A DNA stretch of 64,000 nt from Euptelea pleiosperma (GCA_035048495.1 CM068544.1:12456138-12520137), one strand, 5' to 3'; positions 20,229-33,300 are shown, numbered from the stretch's first letter. Translations and numbers: made by a program. Notes: generated by a model from the letters alone, not told the origin.

Positions 20229-22010
20229 TAGAGGCGATGGAGGGGTGCGGTGGACTAACTCTCAGATCGAGTCAGTAAAAGGTGAGGACAGGTCCAACTG
20301 GGCTTCTACTTGAAAAAGCAAGCCCAAGCTTTGGCAAAAAGTTGCCAAAAGGAGATACTGGAGTGGTGATTCTAAATGATGCACACCAAGCACAGATAAT
20401 CCTATTCTAAACAATCAGGATATATGTTAGGCATTATCTTATTAGTTTTGGGGCTGGAGTAGATTATGACAGTGGGCGGACCACTGGTTTATCTCTTAGC
20501 CGCCGGACTAACTGTTTGCACTCAGAGGTTCTCACCAGGCTACACTCTTCAGAGCGAATCCTTTAGTACTAACTCTAGTCAACAACAAGGCAATCCGAAG
20601 CCTAGACAGACGTGCGGCACAATGGCTGTCTTAAGTACGTCCCAGACTAACCGGATTGGTCAAGTGTAGAAGAAGAGTGTTCCCTCGGGTTAAGCTAGGG
20701 TTGGTGCGTGTTCCTAGTCCACACGCAACTAACCGCCGAATAGTCCAAGATGCCACGTCGAGCTCAGTGTACTTGAGTAGCAGGGACTTATGGGTGTGTT
20801 AGACAACAGGGACCCGCGCTCGTGGTCTTATTTCGATTGGATGTTAAGCGGGTTCGCTTTGCGTGGATTTTTCCTCGAACACCGGGCTAATTGGCTCTAC
20901 TTCTTGATTCTTTTTATTATAGATGGATCCTGGGGAGCAATTTCAGCTGGAGTGATGAGGTGGGTGATGAAATCCCACCAGTTTCAATTTTGGAGCTGGG
21001 TCTGCTCTCTTAGAGTTGATTGATTAACGGCCACGCCACGCAAGTCGAATAATATGTATGCAAAAGCAAATAGACAAGCGGCAATGATTCACCCAAATTG
21101 CTCTGTATCGCACTCAAGGCGAGGATAGAGACTTACCTCCCATGGGCCACGCCACGGGGTCGCCTCCGTGGGTTAGAGAGGGGTATCCTAATGGGCTTGG
21201 GCCCGACTCCACCTCGTTGAGCTTTCGCTCTCTACCCACACTGGATCGTGTTCCTGCAGAAAAGTTAGATCGCACGGTCTAGGTATTTGGGATTCTATTT
21301 GGAAGATCCTTGCCTTTTTAGGGTTCACTGAACAAGCACTGGATTTAGGCAAGTTTTTGAATTAATTTCCAAATTCGAGATGGGTTAAAATTTAGTAATT
21401 TCCAGATGGAAAATACCTAGATTGGAAAGTTTCCCGAACTATTAAGATCTTCCAAGAAAGATTTGATTGCGAGATCCCTTATAATTTTGGGAAATTTCCC
21501 AAAATTGAAATTCTGCTAGATATGGGATGTTTCCTTTTGCAGACTTTTCCAAATTCGGAAGATTTCTAAAGATAGAAATTCTTCTAAAGAGGAAACTTCT
21601 AAAAGGGAAAACCCTAATTAAGCAGAGTTTCAAGATTTTGGAATCTTTCCAAAAATCGCAAATCCTTGATTGGTGATTTCTAAAAACCTGCAGAATATAA
21701 AACCCTAATTTTTTTGAATTTTGATTTTTTAATTTTTTTTGGTAATTTCCACTTAATCTAGGGTTTCTAAAAAACCCTAGAACAAGATCTAGCAGTTATA
21801 TGGAAAGCAATAAAATTCCTAAATTATTACAAATTGCACTCGGCCTTCCGAAGCATTAAAAATAGTAATTAAAAACTGCTAAAAATCACTAAAAACAAAA
21901 AATAGAAAGTTTCCCGAAAAGGTTGGGCTGTCCAAATTGAGCAGCTTTCCGCTTCAGCAACTTTCCAATTCCGTCTTTACGTCCTTTTTCGCAGTCCCGA
22001 ACACCCGAGC
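20229..22010 (-). other. Leader of N1
   Basis: Near copy of the A2 leader 11308-12992, including the donor-like GGTAAGT (minus, 21131-21137) and the AT-rich part before the PBS. No coding region is supported. Confidence 0.75.
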
Positions 22011-22023
22011 GGCAGCGGCGCCA
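22011..22023 (-). other. Primer-binding site of N1 (tRNA-Asp type)
   Basis: Minus strand TGGCGCCGCTGCC, two bases from the 5' LTR. It has the same single mismatch to tRNA-Asp as A2 and N6. Confidence 0.85.
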
Positions 22024-22025
22024 TT

Positions 22026-23754
22026 TGAAAGTAGGGTTTTTCTGTCGTTGAGAGAATGACCCTAAAATCAACGAGATTTGTAATTTGATCCGATTATCCT
22101 GCAAAATTTAGAATTCTTGCACAGTGGGAAGTTTCGGATGTCGATCCACACTCGGGATTAGTAGCGCAGACAAGAACATAAAATGACGAATTTTTCCACA
22201 GAAAATGATAAAAATAAAGGATGGAGAGGTGAGAGTGATAATTAATTATCGCTTTTTAAAACATTCTTTTTCTCAGAGAGATTGCTAAAATTCATCTTAG
22301 TGGAAATACTAAAAAAAAATATTCAAAGAAACATCATTCTCATAAAATCAACCTTATTCATTAAATTCAAAGTCTTACAATGCCCAAGAATATCAAGTAA
22401 GCAATAGCAATTAAAAAATAAACAAAGAAAAACTCAAGACTAATCTAGAAAACATTAGTAAAGAGAGAGAGTGAGAGTAAGAGAGAGAAACTAGAGAGAG
22501 GAAGTGATCCTAGAGAGAGAAAATTATAGGGAGGCATCTAGAGGTAGAGAAAAGAGATAGAAATCTAACCTGCAAACTTACCGGAGATGGGTGGTTGAGA
22601 TCAACCCTTGATCGACTAAACAAGGGTGGATCAGCCAATGGTGAAATATGGTAGCCGATCAAAGAGGATGCAAGTTGCTGCCCTTGCAAGCAGCTGATTG
22701 TGGTAGGAGATGGTGGCGGTGAGTATGAATCCCAGTGAAATCGTGAAGGACACGATCAGCAAGATGTGTCATTGGCCAGCAGATAGGGACCCAAGGGGAG
22801 GGTGTTGCAGGCTGGCTGTGCGTATTGGTGAGGAGGAGCCACGAGGTGCAAGGGCTGGAGATGGAGATGCATGCTGGTGTGATGCAACCGGGCTGGTGAA
22901 GAGATGGTGGTGCTCATGGCGTGAAGGATGTTCAGGTTGCTTGAAACAGCAGGGGAAAAGACAACCGGTGAAATGTTGCGCCTAACACCAACGTTATGAG
23001 AGGATGGGAGTAGCAAGGAGTTGAGGGCGGTGGCTGTAAGTATGGTGTTACCCAACGGTGATTGCACAGCAAGAAGAAATGGAGGACGCCCTGGTTCTCT
23101 TGAAGGAGGAAGAGTGAAGCAAGTTCGGTGGTGATTCTTTCAAGCGTGCAGCAGGGGTAAAATGGAGGAAGGGAAGACGAACCCAATTCCAGCAAGGGGG
23201 GAGGCGTGAACGTGAGGATTTCTGGGGTGTTGCCGGAGTTGGAGTAGATGTGCTTTGAAGAGAAGAACGTGGTGGGGCAGTCCAGCAACAACGAGGTTGC
23301 TGGTTTCCTCTGTGGTGAAGTAACTGGTGGTGGCGATGCAGCAGTCCGGCGAGATGTGGAGGGGCGGTCCAGCAGGTGGAGAACGCAGCTGGCGGCCGGA
23401 GTTGCAGGTCTGCAACTCCGGCGAGAAGAAGACAAAGGCGATAAAAGAAGAAGAAGAAGAAGAAGGAGAAGAAGAAGAAGAAGAAGAAGAAGAAGAAGAA
23501 GAAGAAGAAGAAGAAGACGAACGGCCGGAGTTGCAAACCTGCAACTCCGGCGAAGGATAGGGAAGAAGACGAAGAAGAAAGGAGGAAGAAGAGGAGAGGG
23601 AAGTCGTGGGGAAGAAGGGAAAGGATAGGGGGAAGGAGAGGAAGAGATGGGAGAGGGATTAGGGTTCGAACGAACCCCTATCCTTCTCCTTTTAAAGCTT
23701 CCCTATTTCCATTAATGGAAATAGGGGATTTTTGAAAATAAAAAAATAAGAAAA

Positions 23755-23801
<47 letters not shown>

Positions 23802-24761
23802 TAAAAACCTACTTTTCTATGGGGAATCTCCCCAATTAGTGGACCCCCCATTTAATTAAAATTATTTTTGAAATTCGCGGGGTCCACTAACTGGTCGGAC
23901 AGCGGGTCGATGCTGATGGGCCCGGCTACTGGCCCACATGGACTGATGATGTCCATCGTCTCACAAGATGATGTGACAGGCATTCTGAAGGCGATCGGAT
24001 GGATGGTGACTTGATTGGGACCCAGATTGGTAGATCGACGGATCTAGAGAGATCCAACGGTCCGATTGAAGATCCAACGGTCCGATGGAAGATCCAACGA
24101 TCAGAAAGCTAAGGGAGATGAGATAGAGCCGATGGGCAGGAGTTCTGGGGTTAGGTCAGTAGATTCGAGGACCGAGAGATGAAGAGAGAGAGAGAATAAG
24201 GAGAGATGAGAGAAAAAGTATCAAAAAAAATGGAAAAAAGCACTGGCGGAGGGTCTGGAACCCTGTTCTTCACTGTGACCATCCTCACGCTTCTCCAGTA
24301 GAGTCGACTATCATTCTTTGCTGACTCATGTGGCTTTAAACGCTTTGGTCCGTCTCTTGGTCATTGGCTCTCCGGCTCTCTTCTTTCTTTGGGCCGACTT
24401 TATGGTCCTCTTATTCAGCCCATATTTGGCCCATATCTTCTAGTCATAGCATGTGGGCTCTTTAAGCTTTGATAATGGGCTTTCATGATCGATTTGGGCC
24501 CACAAGTCTTGAGAATCGTCCCATCGGGTTTCCTGCGACAGAAGAAGCGCGTAATGAGACTTTATCAGAACGGCTTAATATCTAGACTTTCGAAAATGTG
24601 TTTAATGCATGCAAATATACCATTTCGTCCAGAAAAGTGTGTTCTACGCAACAGAAGAGACTCTTACGTAGAAAAGTAGGTAAATAGAGTATTTTACGTA
24701 GGAGAATGCAATAACGCTAAAAGGATAATTGCTTAAAATAAGCACTTTTGAGCGAATATCA
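22026..24761 (-). repeat. 5' LTR of N1
   Basis: 2736 bp, matching 13674-16409 except for two microsatellite length changes. Donor-like GGTAAGT at 22576-22582 (minus), hairpins at 23396-23421 and 23525-23550, palindrome 23701-23726, T-run 23758-23798, AACGG repeats 24051-24110. Confidence 0.93.
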
Positions 24762-24766
24762 GTGCT

Positions 24767-26430
24767 AACAGTCATGCAAGTTGACGAAGGTGTAGGATAG
24801 ATGAACGGTCGTGATCGCTAGATATCATGGCCGTAGTTTGTGAGAGGTTGTTGGATTGAAGACTCACTGGAGATGCTGGTGTGCACGGCCTACAACAACG
24901 GATGTTGTAGGCGTTGGTTGATTCGCAAGGGGCAGCAGCTTCACCGGTCAGAGTTGTAGGCCAATTTTTGGCCGGTAAGTTGCTGGCACTGCAACTTAAA
25001 GATGAGAAGAGGAAGAGAGGACAGTAGCGCAACAGGTGGAGGAGCCACCAGGAACGTGGAGGGCAGCAAGGAAGTGATGAAGAAAACGTTGGGTTGAGGG
25101 ATCGCACGTAGGGATCCAAGGTGAGGACGGGGTTTTTGGAATTTCTAGGTTCGATGGTGAAAAGGAGGCGGAGAAGATGGTGGCTGGTGATGTTGGTTTC
25201 GCCGGAGTTGCAGGTGGTGGCCGGAGTTGCAGGCTGCAACTCCGGTGGAAAAAACGGTGAAGAAGATGACGAAGGTGGAGGAGAAGTCGAGGAAAACAGC
25301 GGCCAAGAGAGGGGGAAAAGGGAGAAACGAGTTGGGGGAGAGAATGGAAGAGAAAGGGGGGGGGATTAGGGTTCGAACGAACCCTTCTCCCTCATCTTAT
25401 AAAGCTCCCTATTTCCATTAATGGAAATAGGGTATTTTTTGAAAATAAAAATTTTTTTTTTTTGAAAAGTAAAAACCTACTTTTCTATGGGGAATCTCCC
25501 CAATTAGTGGACCCCCCATTTAATTAAAATTATTTTTGAAATTCGCGAGGTCCACTAACTGGTCGGACAGCGGGTCGATGCTGATGGGCCCGGCTACTGG
25601 CCCACATGGACTGATGATGTCCATCGTCTCACAAGATGATGTGACAGGCATTCTGAAGGCGATCGGATGGATGGTGACTTGATTGGGACCCAGATTGGTA
25701 GATCGACGGATCTAGAGAGATCCAACGGTCCGATTGAAGATCCAACGGTCCGATGAAAGATCCAACGGTCAGAAAGCTAAGGGAGATGAGATAGAGCTGA
25801 TAGGCAGGAGTTCTGGGGTTAGGTCAGTAGATTCGAGGATCGAGAGATGAAGAGAGAGAGAGAATAAGGAGAGATGAGAGAAAAAGTATCAAAAAAATGG
25901 AAAAAAGCACTGGCGGAGGGTCTGGAACCCTGTTCTTCACTGTGACCATCCTCACGCTTCTCCAGTAGAGTCGACTATCATTCCTTGCTGACTCATGTGG
26001 CTTTAAACGCTTTGGTCCGTCTCTTGGTCATTGGCTCTCCTGCTCTCTTCGTTCTTTGGGCCGGCTTTTTGGTCCTCTTATTCAGCCCATATTTGGCCCA
26101 TATCTTCTAGTTATAGCATGTGGGCTTGTTAAGCTTTGATAATGGGCTTTCATGATTGATTTGGGCCCACAAGTCTCGAAAATCGTCCCATCGGGGTTTC
26201 CTGCGACAGAAGAAGCGCGTAATGAGACTTTATCAGAACGGCTTAATATTTAGACTTCCGAAAATGTGTTTAATGCATGCAAATATACCATTTCGTCCAG
26301 AAAAGTGTGTTTTACTCAATGAGATAGACTCTTACGTAGAAAAGTGGATAATTAGAGCAGTTTTACGTAGGAGAGTGCGATAACGCTAACAGGATAAGTG
26401 CTTAAAATAAGCACTTTTGAGCGAATATCA
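24767..26430 (-). repeat. 5' LTR of A2, U3-R part
   Basis: Continuation of the A2 LTR broken at 13673. Matches 2580-4242 with one extra G in the G-run near 25358. It ends GAATATCA at 26430, followed by the GGCGG target duplication (26431-26435). Confidence 0.93.
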
Positions 26431-26435
26431 GGCGG

Positions 26436-27489
26436 TCCTGCAACTACAGCAGGTTTGTGACTACTGGAATCAACAACACCACCACCGCACAGCTCCTCCA
26501 CAGTTTCACCTTGCTCCGCCTCCTCCCTCATCAACAGCAACTCCGGCAACGCTCTTCTCTACTTCACCTCACGTTCCTACCTCAGCCACCACGCCTGCAA
26601 GTGCCAACGGGTTCGGGTCTGTACCTCGACCGGAAGACAACCTGAAACCGTCTTTGCCACCACCATCTTGCACCTGCAGTCCTCACCAGCAGCGCCTCCC
26701 TCCTTGCTATTCGTGTAGCACCGTTGCTACTCACCCATAAGCTGCACCACCAACCAACAACCACGTTGCTGTTCAACACCATTTTCACCTCCGCCAGCCA
26801 CTGAAAGATCCTTCAGCTGTCTCCTCCACCGTGAAGCACCAAAGCTGTTCACACAAGCCGTCCATCTCTTCTCCCTCAACATCTTCATCTTGGATGGCTA
26901 CTCGTCATCGCTGCAATCAACTCCCGATCATGCACCACGCAACCACTCATGAGCAATACACCATCACATGGCCGATCACTTTCATCATGCTCTCATGGCC
27001 GGTTAAAACATTGGCCAAATCTTGGTAAGTCCAAAGGTACAAACCTCCATTTTCTCTCTCTACTTTTACTTTCCTTTCTCTCTCTAGACCTCTCTCTAGG
27101 ATTAGATTTCTCTCTACTTTCATCTTTCTCTCTCTTCACACTAGTTTCTCTCTCTAGGTTTTGATATTTTCTCTCTCTACTTATCTTTCATCTCTCTTAT
27201 CTTTCTCTCTCTAATTCAATCTTACTATTTTCTAGATTAATTGTTTCATGTTTGAGTTATAAGTTACATTTGAATTCATGAAATAAAGTTTATTTTGATT
27301 CAAGATCGATGAATTCCTGTTATTTTATGTTCCTTATTGCACTGATCTGACTAATCCCGAGTGCGGATACGACTCCGACTTTCCACTATGCAAGAACTGT
27401 TTAATTTTGCAGGAATAAGTCTTGGATAATTACAAAATGTGTTGAGATTAGGGTTTCCGATCCAACGACGCGGAAAAACCCTACTTTCA
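26436..27489 (+). mobile_element. Solo LTR S3, 3' part (U5)
   Basis: Resumes the plus-strand LTR broken at 1913 and ends CTACTTTCA at 27489, followed by GCTAT (27490-27494). It has GGTAAGT at 27024-27030 followed by runs of TCTCTCTCTAG, an AATAAA near 27284, and near the end the telobox-like TTAGGGTTT shared with the other LTR ends. Confidence 0.92.
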
Positions 27490-27494
27490 GCTAT

Positions 27495-29364
27495 CACATT
27501 GTATCAAAAGTAAACAATTAACACAAATTCCAACCAGCATACCAAAAATTGCAGATCTAAAACTATATTTTACAACTCTCCTCACTGAATAGAACAAATA
27601 CACCAGTTAACGCTACCCTCATAAAAAAGCAATTGTAAAAATCAAACCTGGATCTCTCTCAGAACCTCGATGTGCTTCCTAACCATCCACTTTTTGCAGA
27701 TACAGCCGAGCTACAACCATTAGGTTGCCAACAATCAAGCTTTGGTTGCAGACAACTGGGAAAGGAACACCACATTTAACTTGATATGCATAAACGATTG
27801 TTAGCCTTATTTTTCCTAATAAAGAAAACATAAATATATTACAAGCAAACAAATGGAAAAACAAAAACAAACTTTTGTTGTAATGGTTGTGACAATAGTC
27901 TTTGTTAAAGGGTACACCCAAGGCAATACTGGGTAGAAAAATTCCTCCATGTCTAGGCCCTTGCTCCTCTTTAATCAATCAGATGAGCTACAATAAACAA
28001 AACTTAAGCCTTGTGGCTTCAAGGACGAAGGACCAATCTTCAAGGAGAAGGTTGAAAGGCAAATTGGGCCAGATTTTCCATACTCAAGTAAAGTGGAATG
28101 ATTTTCTTTTTGATTTTTCTTGATAATTAAGTAAAGTGGAACGAACTGATCCACATAAATGAAAGTGGTACTCAATAAATAGAGCTGCCTATGCTTTTTG
28201 CTAGTTGAGGTTCATGGTCAGTTGTTTTCCTTATGGTGTTAACATATGACAAATTTTATTCAATGAAGCATTGTTTAGTTAAGCCAGTACTTACAATCTT
28301 TGTTTTTTACCAAAAACTTTTGAGTAAATGCTGCTGATTTCATATTGATTTCCAAATAACCGCTGATAGAGAGTTAAGAAAAACTAAGGAAGCTCCCAAA
28401 CAGCAGAAGTCAAACATCTATTAGCTACTTTCAACTGACATTACAGCTTTCATAATGTATTATAGAACCGAGTTTTATAGAGTACTTACTGAATGATCTT
28501 GATATGCTGCCTAAGCAAACTATTACCACAAAAGTTCAAGGGAACAGTGGATAAACAAGGTCCATCAACATTCCTGCGACCAAAGTAATGGACCTCCATA
28601 TCATTTTGACAAGATGCAAACAGGGAAATTTAAAAAAAAAAAAAATGCAGGTCTACAAACCAAATCTGGATGAAAGTACAAGTTCATGTGACAGACGTCA
28701 GGAAAAATCTAAAAATATTAGGAGCTTCTTCAATTTACAGCCTCTTCTTTTTATGGTGAGGTGGAAGAGAAAAAAGTTTGAGTAAGGGGAGACCAACAAA
28801 GGACAAATAAGATTACCAACGGACAAGAAATATAAGTTACAGTGAAAAGCAATCATTTATGTTTGTGTGCTACAAAATATAGACTTTGTGGTGACACAAT
28901 GAATACCAAGTTCATGTCATTCACTGGGGCTGTCTATCTCTTAAAATAAATTCAATATATAGTGAATAACATAATAAATATTGATAACGAAGATTTTTCT
29001 AACTACAAATGCAAAAGAAGTAAATTAGATGTGATCTTTTAGTACGCAGATCAAAGTTGTGGATTCTTGTGTGGCAAATATTGTGCAATGATAGGGTGTG
29101 CATATATAGTAAGTAATTCCACCGTAAGTTATTGGCTCAAGTTGAGAGTTATAAGTATTGGCTCATTGGTCACTAATATTGGTCAAAGAAAAGGACCAGT
29201 AGTTACTTGAAACACTGGATGCATTGATGAGATCCTACAAAGTAAGCATGATCTAAAGGATAAATCACTCCTAGGGGCTAGTTGGTGTGGCCATGTTAGG
29301 TTGGTCTGTTAAATGTCAACTACAACTCCAGTTAAATTATGTATATAATGTTTGTCAAGTATTT
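27495..29364. other. Non-retrotransposon host segment
   Basis: The only sizeable stretch not shared with any LTR element here. It is AT-rich with no long ORF in either direction; the 99-codon frame 27679-27978 runs across what looks like intron sequence. A possible minus-strand exon is listed separately. Its base composition and lack of repeats suit an intron or gene-flanking region of a host gene. Confidence 0.6.
28490..28573 (-). other. Possible internal exon of an unrecognised host gene
   Basis: On the minus strand an 84-bp segment follows GGTCGCAG and is followed by GTAAGTACTC, a strong 5' splice-site match. In the phase with one leading base it reads NVDGPCLSTVPLNFCGNSLL then RQHIKII without a stop. 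A weakly similar stretch occurs at about 27648-27690 (MVRKHIEVLREIQ, followed by a possible donor GTTTGA), so a duplicated exon or gene is possible. I do not recognise the family, and this may be chance. Confidence 0.25.
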
Positions 29365-30391
29365 TGAAAGTAGGATTTTTCCGCGTCGTTGGTTACGGAA
29401 ACCCTAACTTCAACACATTTGTAATTTTTATCCGATTATCCTGCAAAATTGACAGATTTGTATAGGGATTCGTGTCGGATGTCGATCCGCACTGGGGGTC
29501 AGTTAGTGCAATTATGAACATAAAATGATGGATTTTTATCAGAATTATGGAGAGTTGAGAATGGTGGATTCGGGATTTTTAAAACATGATTCAGGGTTTT
29601 TTTTAGAGAGGACATTAACTAATATCACGAATAAAATGAACAACGCAACACATCAAACTTTTAATCAAAGAAAGCTAGTTTAAGATTCTTCATAAAAACC
29701 ATTATCTTTTACAATGCTGAAAATCAAAATACTATAGTAATTAAAACAAAAGAAAAGAAACTTGAGAGAGGATAGAATCTAGTGAGAGAAAAGGGAGACA
29801 AATTCTAGAGAGAGAAGGGGAACTAGAGAGAGAAAAGGTGAGAGAGAAAGAAAAGAGGGAAAGAAAGATAGAATATTACCTAACGACTTACTCGGAGATC
29901 ATCCTGATCGACCATTGATGATGGTAGTTTCGGCCTAGAGGGAGGATGGAGGACTCACAGTCAAATCATGAATTGCTGTCCGGAGAAGAGGATGCACTTG
30001 AAAGTGCACGGTATGCACTGCATGGGAGATAAGATGGTGGGCGTTGCTTGAAGATGTGGACGCTGGTGGGAGTTACAGCCTGCTGGTGGTGCTTAAGGCG
30101 CTGCCAGGCTTATACATACTTGCAAGTGGTGGCTAGTGGTGGTGTCGCCAGTTGACCTTGCTGCAAGGACAGCAAGAGTGGAGAAAAATTGGTGGTGCAT
30201 GGTGTGTAGGCGGTCTAGGCGGTGTTGGTGTTGCTGTTATGCAACACCAGCAACGTTGCTGCTACGAAGGTGGGAGGAGCTGACTGTAGTGGAGGTTGAG
30301 GCGCTATTGGAGAGGGCGGTGCTGGTGGTAGAGCTTGTAGCGGTGCAGGAGGCACAGGCGGTGGTTGAAGAGAGAAGATGCAGCCACGGTG
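29365..30391 (-). repeat. 3' LTR of A4, U5-side part
   Basis: Begins TGAAAGTAGGATTTTTCCGCG and breaks off at 30391, where A5 enters (CGGTG, 30387-30391). A donor-like AGTAAGT lies at 29886-29892 (minus). Confidence 0.9.
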
Positions 30392-33300
30392 TGAAATTAA
30401 GGTTTTTCCGCGTCGTTGGTTACGGAAACCCTAAAGTTCAACAATATTTGTAATTTCTCCGATTTGGTTCACTTAATCTGCAAAAATGCAGATTTGCACA
30501 GTGGCTCGTGTCGGATATCGTCCGCACTCGGGGTTAGGGCAAATTAAGAACAATAATAATAGAAACTGCTGAGAATTTATGGAAGGGTGAGAATGGTGAT
30601 ATGATTGATTTTTAAAACACTCTTTTGGAGAAAAGAAAATAGATTTGAGTAGGAATAAAAGAAAATAGAAAATACCAAAATAATAAACTTCAACTCAATT
30701 TATTGAATGATCAAATGTGCTTACAAAAATCAATTCAAAATTCACTAACAATTAACTAGAAATTAATCAAATTCAAAAGCATGTAAAACAAAACTAGAGA
30801 GAGAAACTAGGTAGAAAGTGAGAAAAAATGAGAAATAAGCTTTAGAGAGAGAAACTAGAGGGAAACAAGAGATTTTTAAAATCTAGAGAGAGAAGAGATT
30901 TTTAGAGAGTGAAAATGATAGAGAGAGAAAGAGAATAAGGTAGAGAGAGAAAGAGAAATAGAGAGAGAAGGTTTGAGAATTTTAGAGAAAGAATGAAAGA
31001 AGAGAGAGAAAGAAGGATCTCACCATGAACTTACCAAAGGTTTGCATCGGCCACATGGATCTTATGCTTACGTGGGTGCATGCACAGGTACGAGCTGCAA
31101 GGAGTGCTTGCAGGTGGACGTTCGGTGTTGGAGATAAAAGGTGCACTGAGGAGAGGGCAGCAAATGTGGAGAAGCAAGACTGGTGGTATGTAGTGGCTCG
31201 GGGAGGAGCTGAATGGGATCAGTCCGGCAACGGCATGCAAGCAAGGGAGCAATGAGGATGAACCCAGTGGAGGAGCAGACGTTGATGAGCTGCTAATGTG
31301 TGGCTGCTGGAAGGAATAATCGGGTTCACATGCACCGTGAAAATAGGTGTTGACGGTGAGAAGAAGTGGAAAACCTGCTAAAGAGGTTGCTGCTCGTGGT
31401 GACTGGGGTAGCAGAACCGAGTGAGCAGGTAGACTTGCCACTGCACTTACCGAAGACAATTCATGATAGAGATCTTGCAGGTTGCGCCGGAATCCATGGA
31501 GGTCACCGGAGTTAAGTGCTGTACACCATGTTGCAGGTGCAGCAAAGAAGGAGATTAAACCGGTAGCAATGAGGAAAAGCTACCGGCAGGTTTGAGAGAC
31601 TTGAGACTAGAAGGTTGATGTGCAGCAGCCTGGTGGTTTGGAGATAGGGCGGAGGAAGACCTGAGCTTGGGGAGCTGCTATCACACTCGCCGGAGTTGCA
31701 GGCGGAGTGGAAGGTTGCTGGTGGTTGCTGTTTGCACAGCCAGGCAATGAGAACTAGATCTAACTGAGGATGTCTTGGAAGATCCACACGCACAGACCTA
31801 GCACAAGACCTCAAACCTGAAGGAGGGAAAATGAAGCAGGTCTGTTGGTGGTATTCCTTCACACAAGTGGGAAAGAGAACCAGAAGATCGCCGGAGTTGC
31901 AAGTAGGCAACTCCGGTTAACAAGTGAAGAAGAAGAACAGGAAGAAGAAGAAAGGAGGGGGGAGGGGGGGCAGGAGGTGCACAGCAAGGCTGCAACAACA
32001 AAAGGATACCAGCAACGGTGGATTGGTGCGTGGCTATTGGTGGAATGCTTCTCACGGTGGTTGCTTGCTGTTGGTTGCAGCAAGTTTTGATGGTGCAAGG
32101 AGTGGAAAAATGGACCTGCAACAATGAGTTGTAGGACGGTTTTAATGGAGGATGGGGTTTAAGAAGAAGAAGAAGAAGAAGAAGAAGGTTGCTGTAATGG
32201 AGGAGAGAGTTGTAAATTGCAGACCGTGAATGGTCAGCAACTTAGGAGAAGAAGGAGGTGTTGGCTTGCTTGGTTGCTGGTTCTCAAGGCTACCAAGCCG
32301 TGGGCTGCTGCTGGTGTACCGTTTGCAATTTGCAAAGTGGTGTTGCGGGTGTGCAAGACACATCAGCAAGGTGGCTGGATGTGTTGGCTATGGTGGAGAG
32401 GAATGGAGGTGGATAGATGGCTGATTTCAATGGTGGACGGTGGTGTGGTTTTCGCCGGAGAAGGTGAAGAGAAGGAGCAAAACAATGATCAGGGAAGAGA
32501 GGGGAAAGAAGATAGAGATTTTGAGGGGGAGGGAACCAAACTTCTAAGGGAACCGTGGGTTCCTCTTATAGTTTTAGGAGAGAGGAATAGTGATTAGGAG
32601 AGAGAATTGTGGAATTAGTTGGAGAGATTGAGGGAGAATTGGTCTTGTGAAGACCATTTCTCTCTCAAGCAAAGGTGGTGTGGGCTTCTAATGAATGGGC
32701 TTTGGGCCATGAGGTTATTGGGTGATGAATCCATAGGCCTTGGGCTATTAAATGGGTAGGTCCTATGCCATAGAGTTGGGCCAAGGGAATTGCCACATGT
32801 CGGCCAGTGAGCCACAGGGATAATGGACCGAAAGATTGGGTATGGGTCATGGGCATGGGCTCAAGGATAAGCATCTCCCTAATGGGCCAAATGGATATGG
32901 GCCTCTTGCGAGGCCATGGGTTAGGGTGCGTTTGGCCGCTAGAGGAGAAAAAATGGTAAATGAGCCCAAAACACCATGGGCTCTAGGACGGGTTACAAGG
33001 CCGTGGGCTTCCAATTTGCTTGTGGGCCACTTGGCCATGGGGGCTGTTAGATGATGAAACTATGATAATTGGATGAGATGAGGTGGCAGTCTGACTCGGT
33101 CCACAATTGGCGGACCGTAGGATCTGGAAAGATCCAACGGTCAGATGAATGATCTAACGGTCGAATTGAAGATCTAACGGTAAAAGAACTATGAGAGATG
33201 GAATAAAGCTAAAGGAGAGAAGATCTGAAGTTAGATGATGGAGATCAGAGGGTTAGGACGATCGATCTAAGGATCGGATGGTGAGATATAAGCAATTCGA

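Larger units (their letters stand above)
13674..24761 (-). mobile_element. N1: non-autonomous Athila-derived element with one mosaic ORF
   Basis: Minus-strand element inserted in the 5' LTR of A2. LTRs 13674-16409 and 22026-24761 are both 2736 bp and look identical apart from a 2-bp longer GA repeat and a 2-bp shorter T-run in the 5' LTR. GTGCT at 13669-13673 and 24762-24766 is the target duplication, and the uninterrupted target is seen in the other A2 LTR near 2570-2590. Internal region 16410-22025: PPT, conserved 3' region, a 617-codon ORF, leader and PBS. No RT or integrase is encoded, so movement must use proteins from elements such as A2. Near-identity of the LTRs means a recent insertion. 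Confidence 0.93.
1914..26430 (-). mobile_element. A2: Athila-type LTR retrotransposon with intact pol, interrupted by N1
   Basis: Minus-strand element bounded by LTRs 1914-4242 (3' LTR) and 13008-13673 joined to 24767-26430 (5' LTR). The two LTRs are 2329 and about 2330 bp and nearly identical; the only difference I noticed is one extra G in a G-run near 25358. GGCGG at 1909-1913 and 26431-26435 is the target duplication within S3. The internal part is 4243-13007: PPT, 3' non-coding region, pol, shortened gag, leader and PBS. It has no env-like ORF, unlike classical Athila. The gag deletion makes it doubtful that the copy is self-sufficient. Confidence 0.93.

Noticed and set aside
13674..24761. 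Assembly duplication as the cause of the identical 2736-bp LTRs
   Set aside because: Proper TG/CA ends, PBS and PPT in the right places, a 5-bp target duplication and an uninterrupted copy of the target elsewhere in the window all fit a real recent insertion.
31031..31459. 142-codon sense ORF in the A5 LTRs (also 46017-46445)
   Set aside because: Present only in the two LTRs of A5, within U5. Not conserved in other subfamilies.
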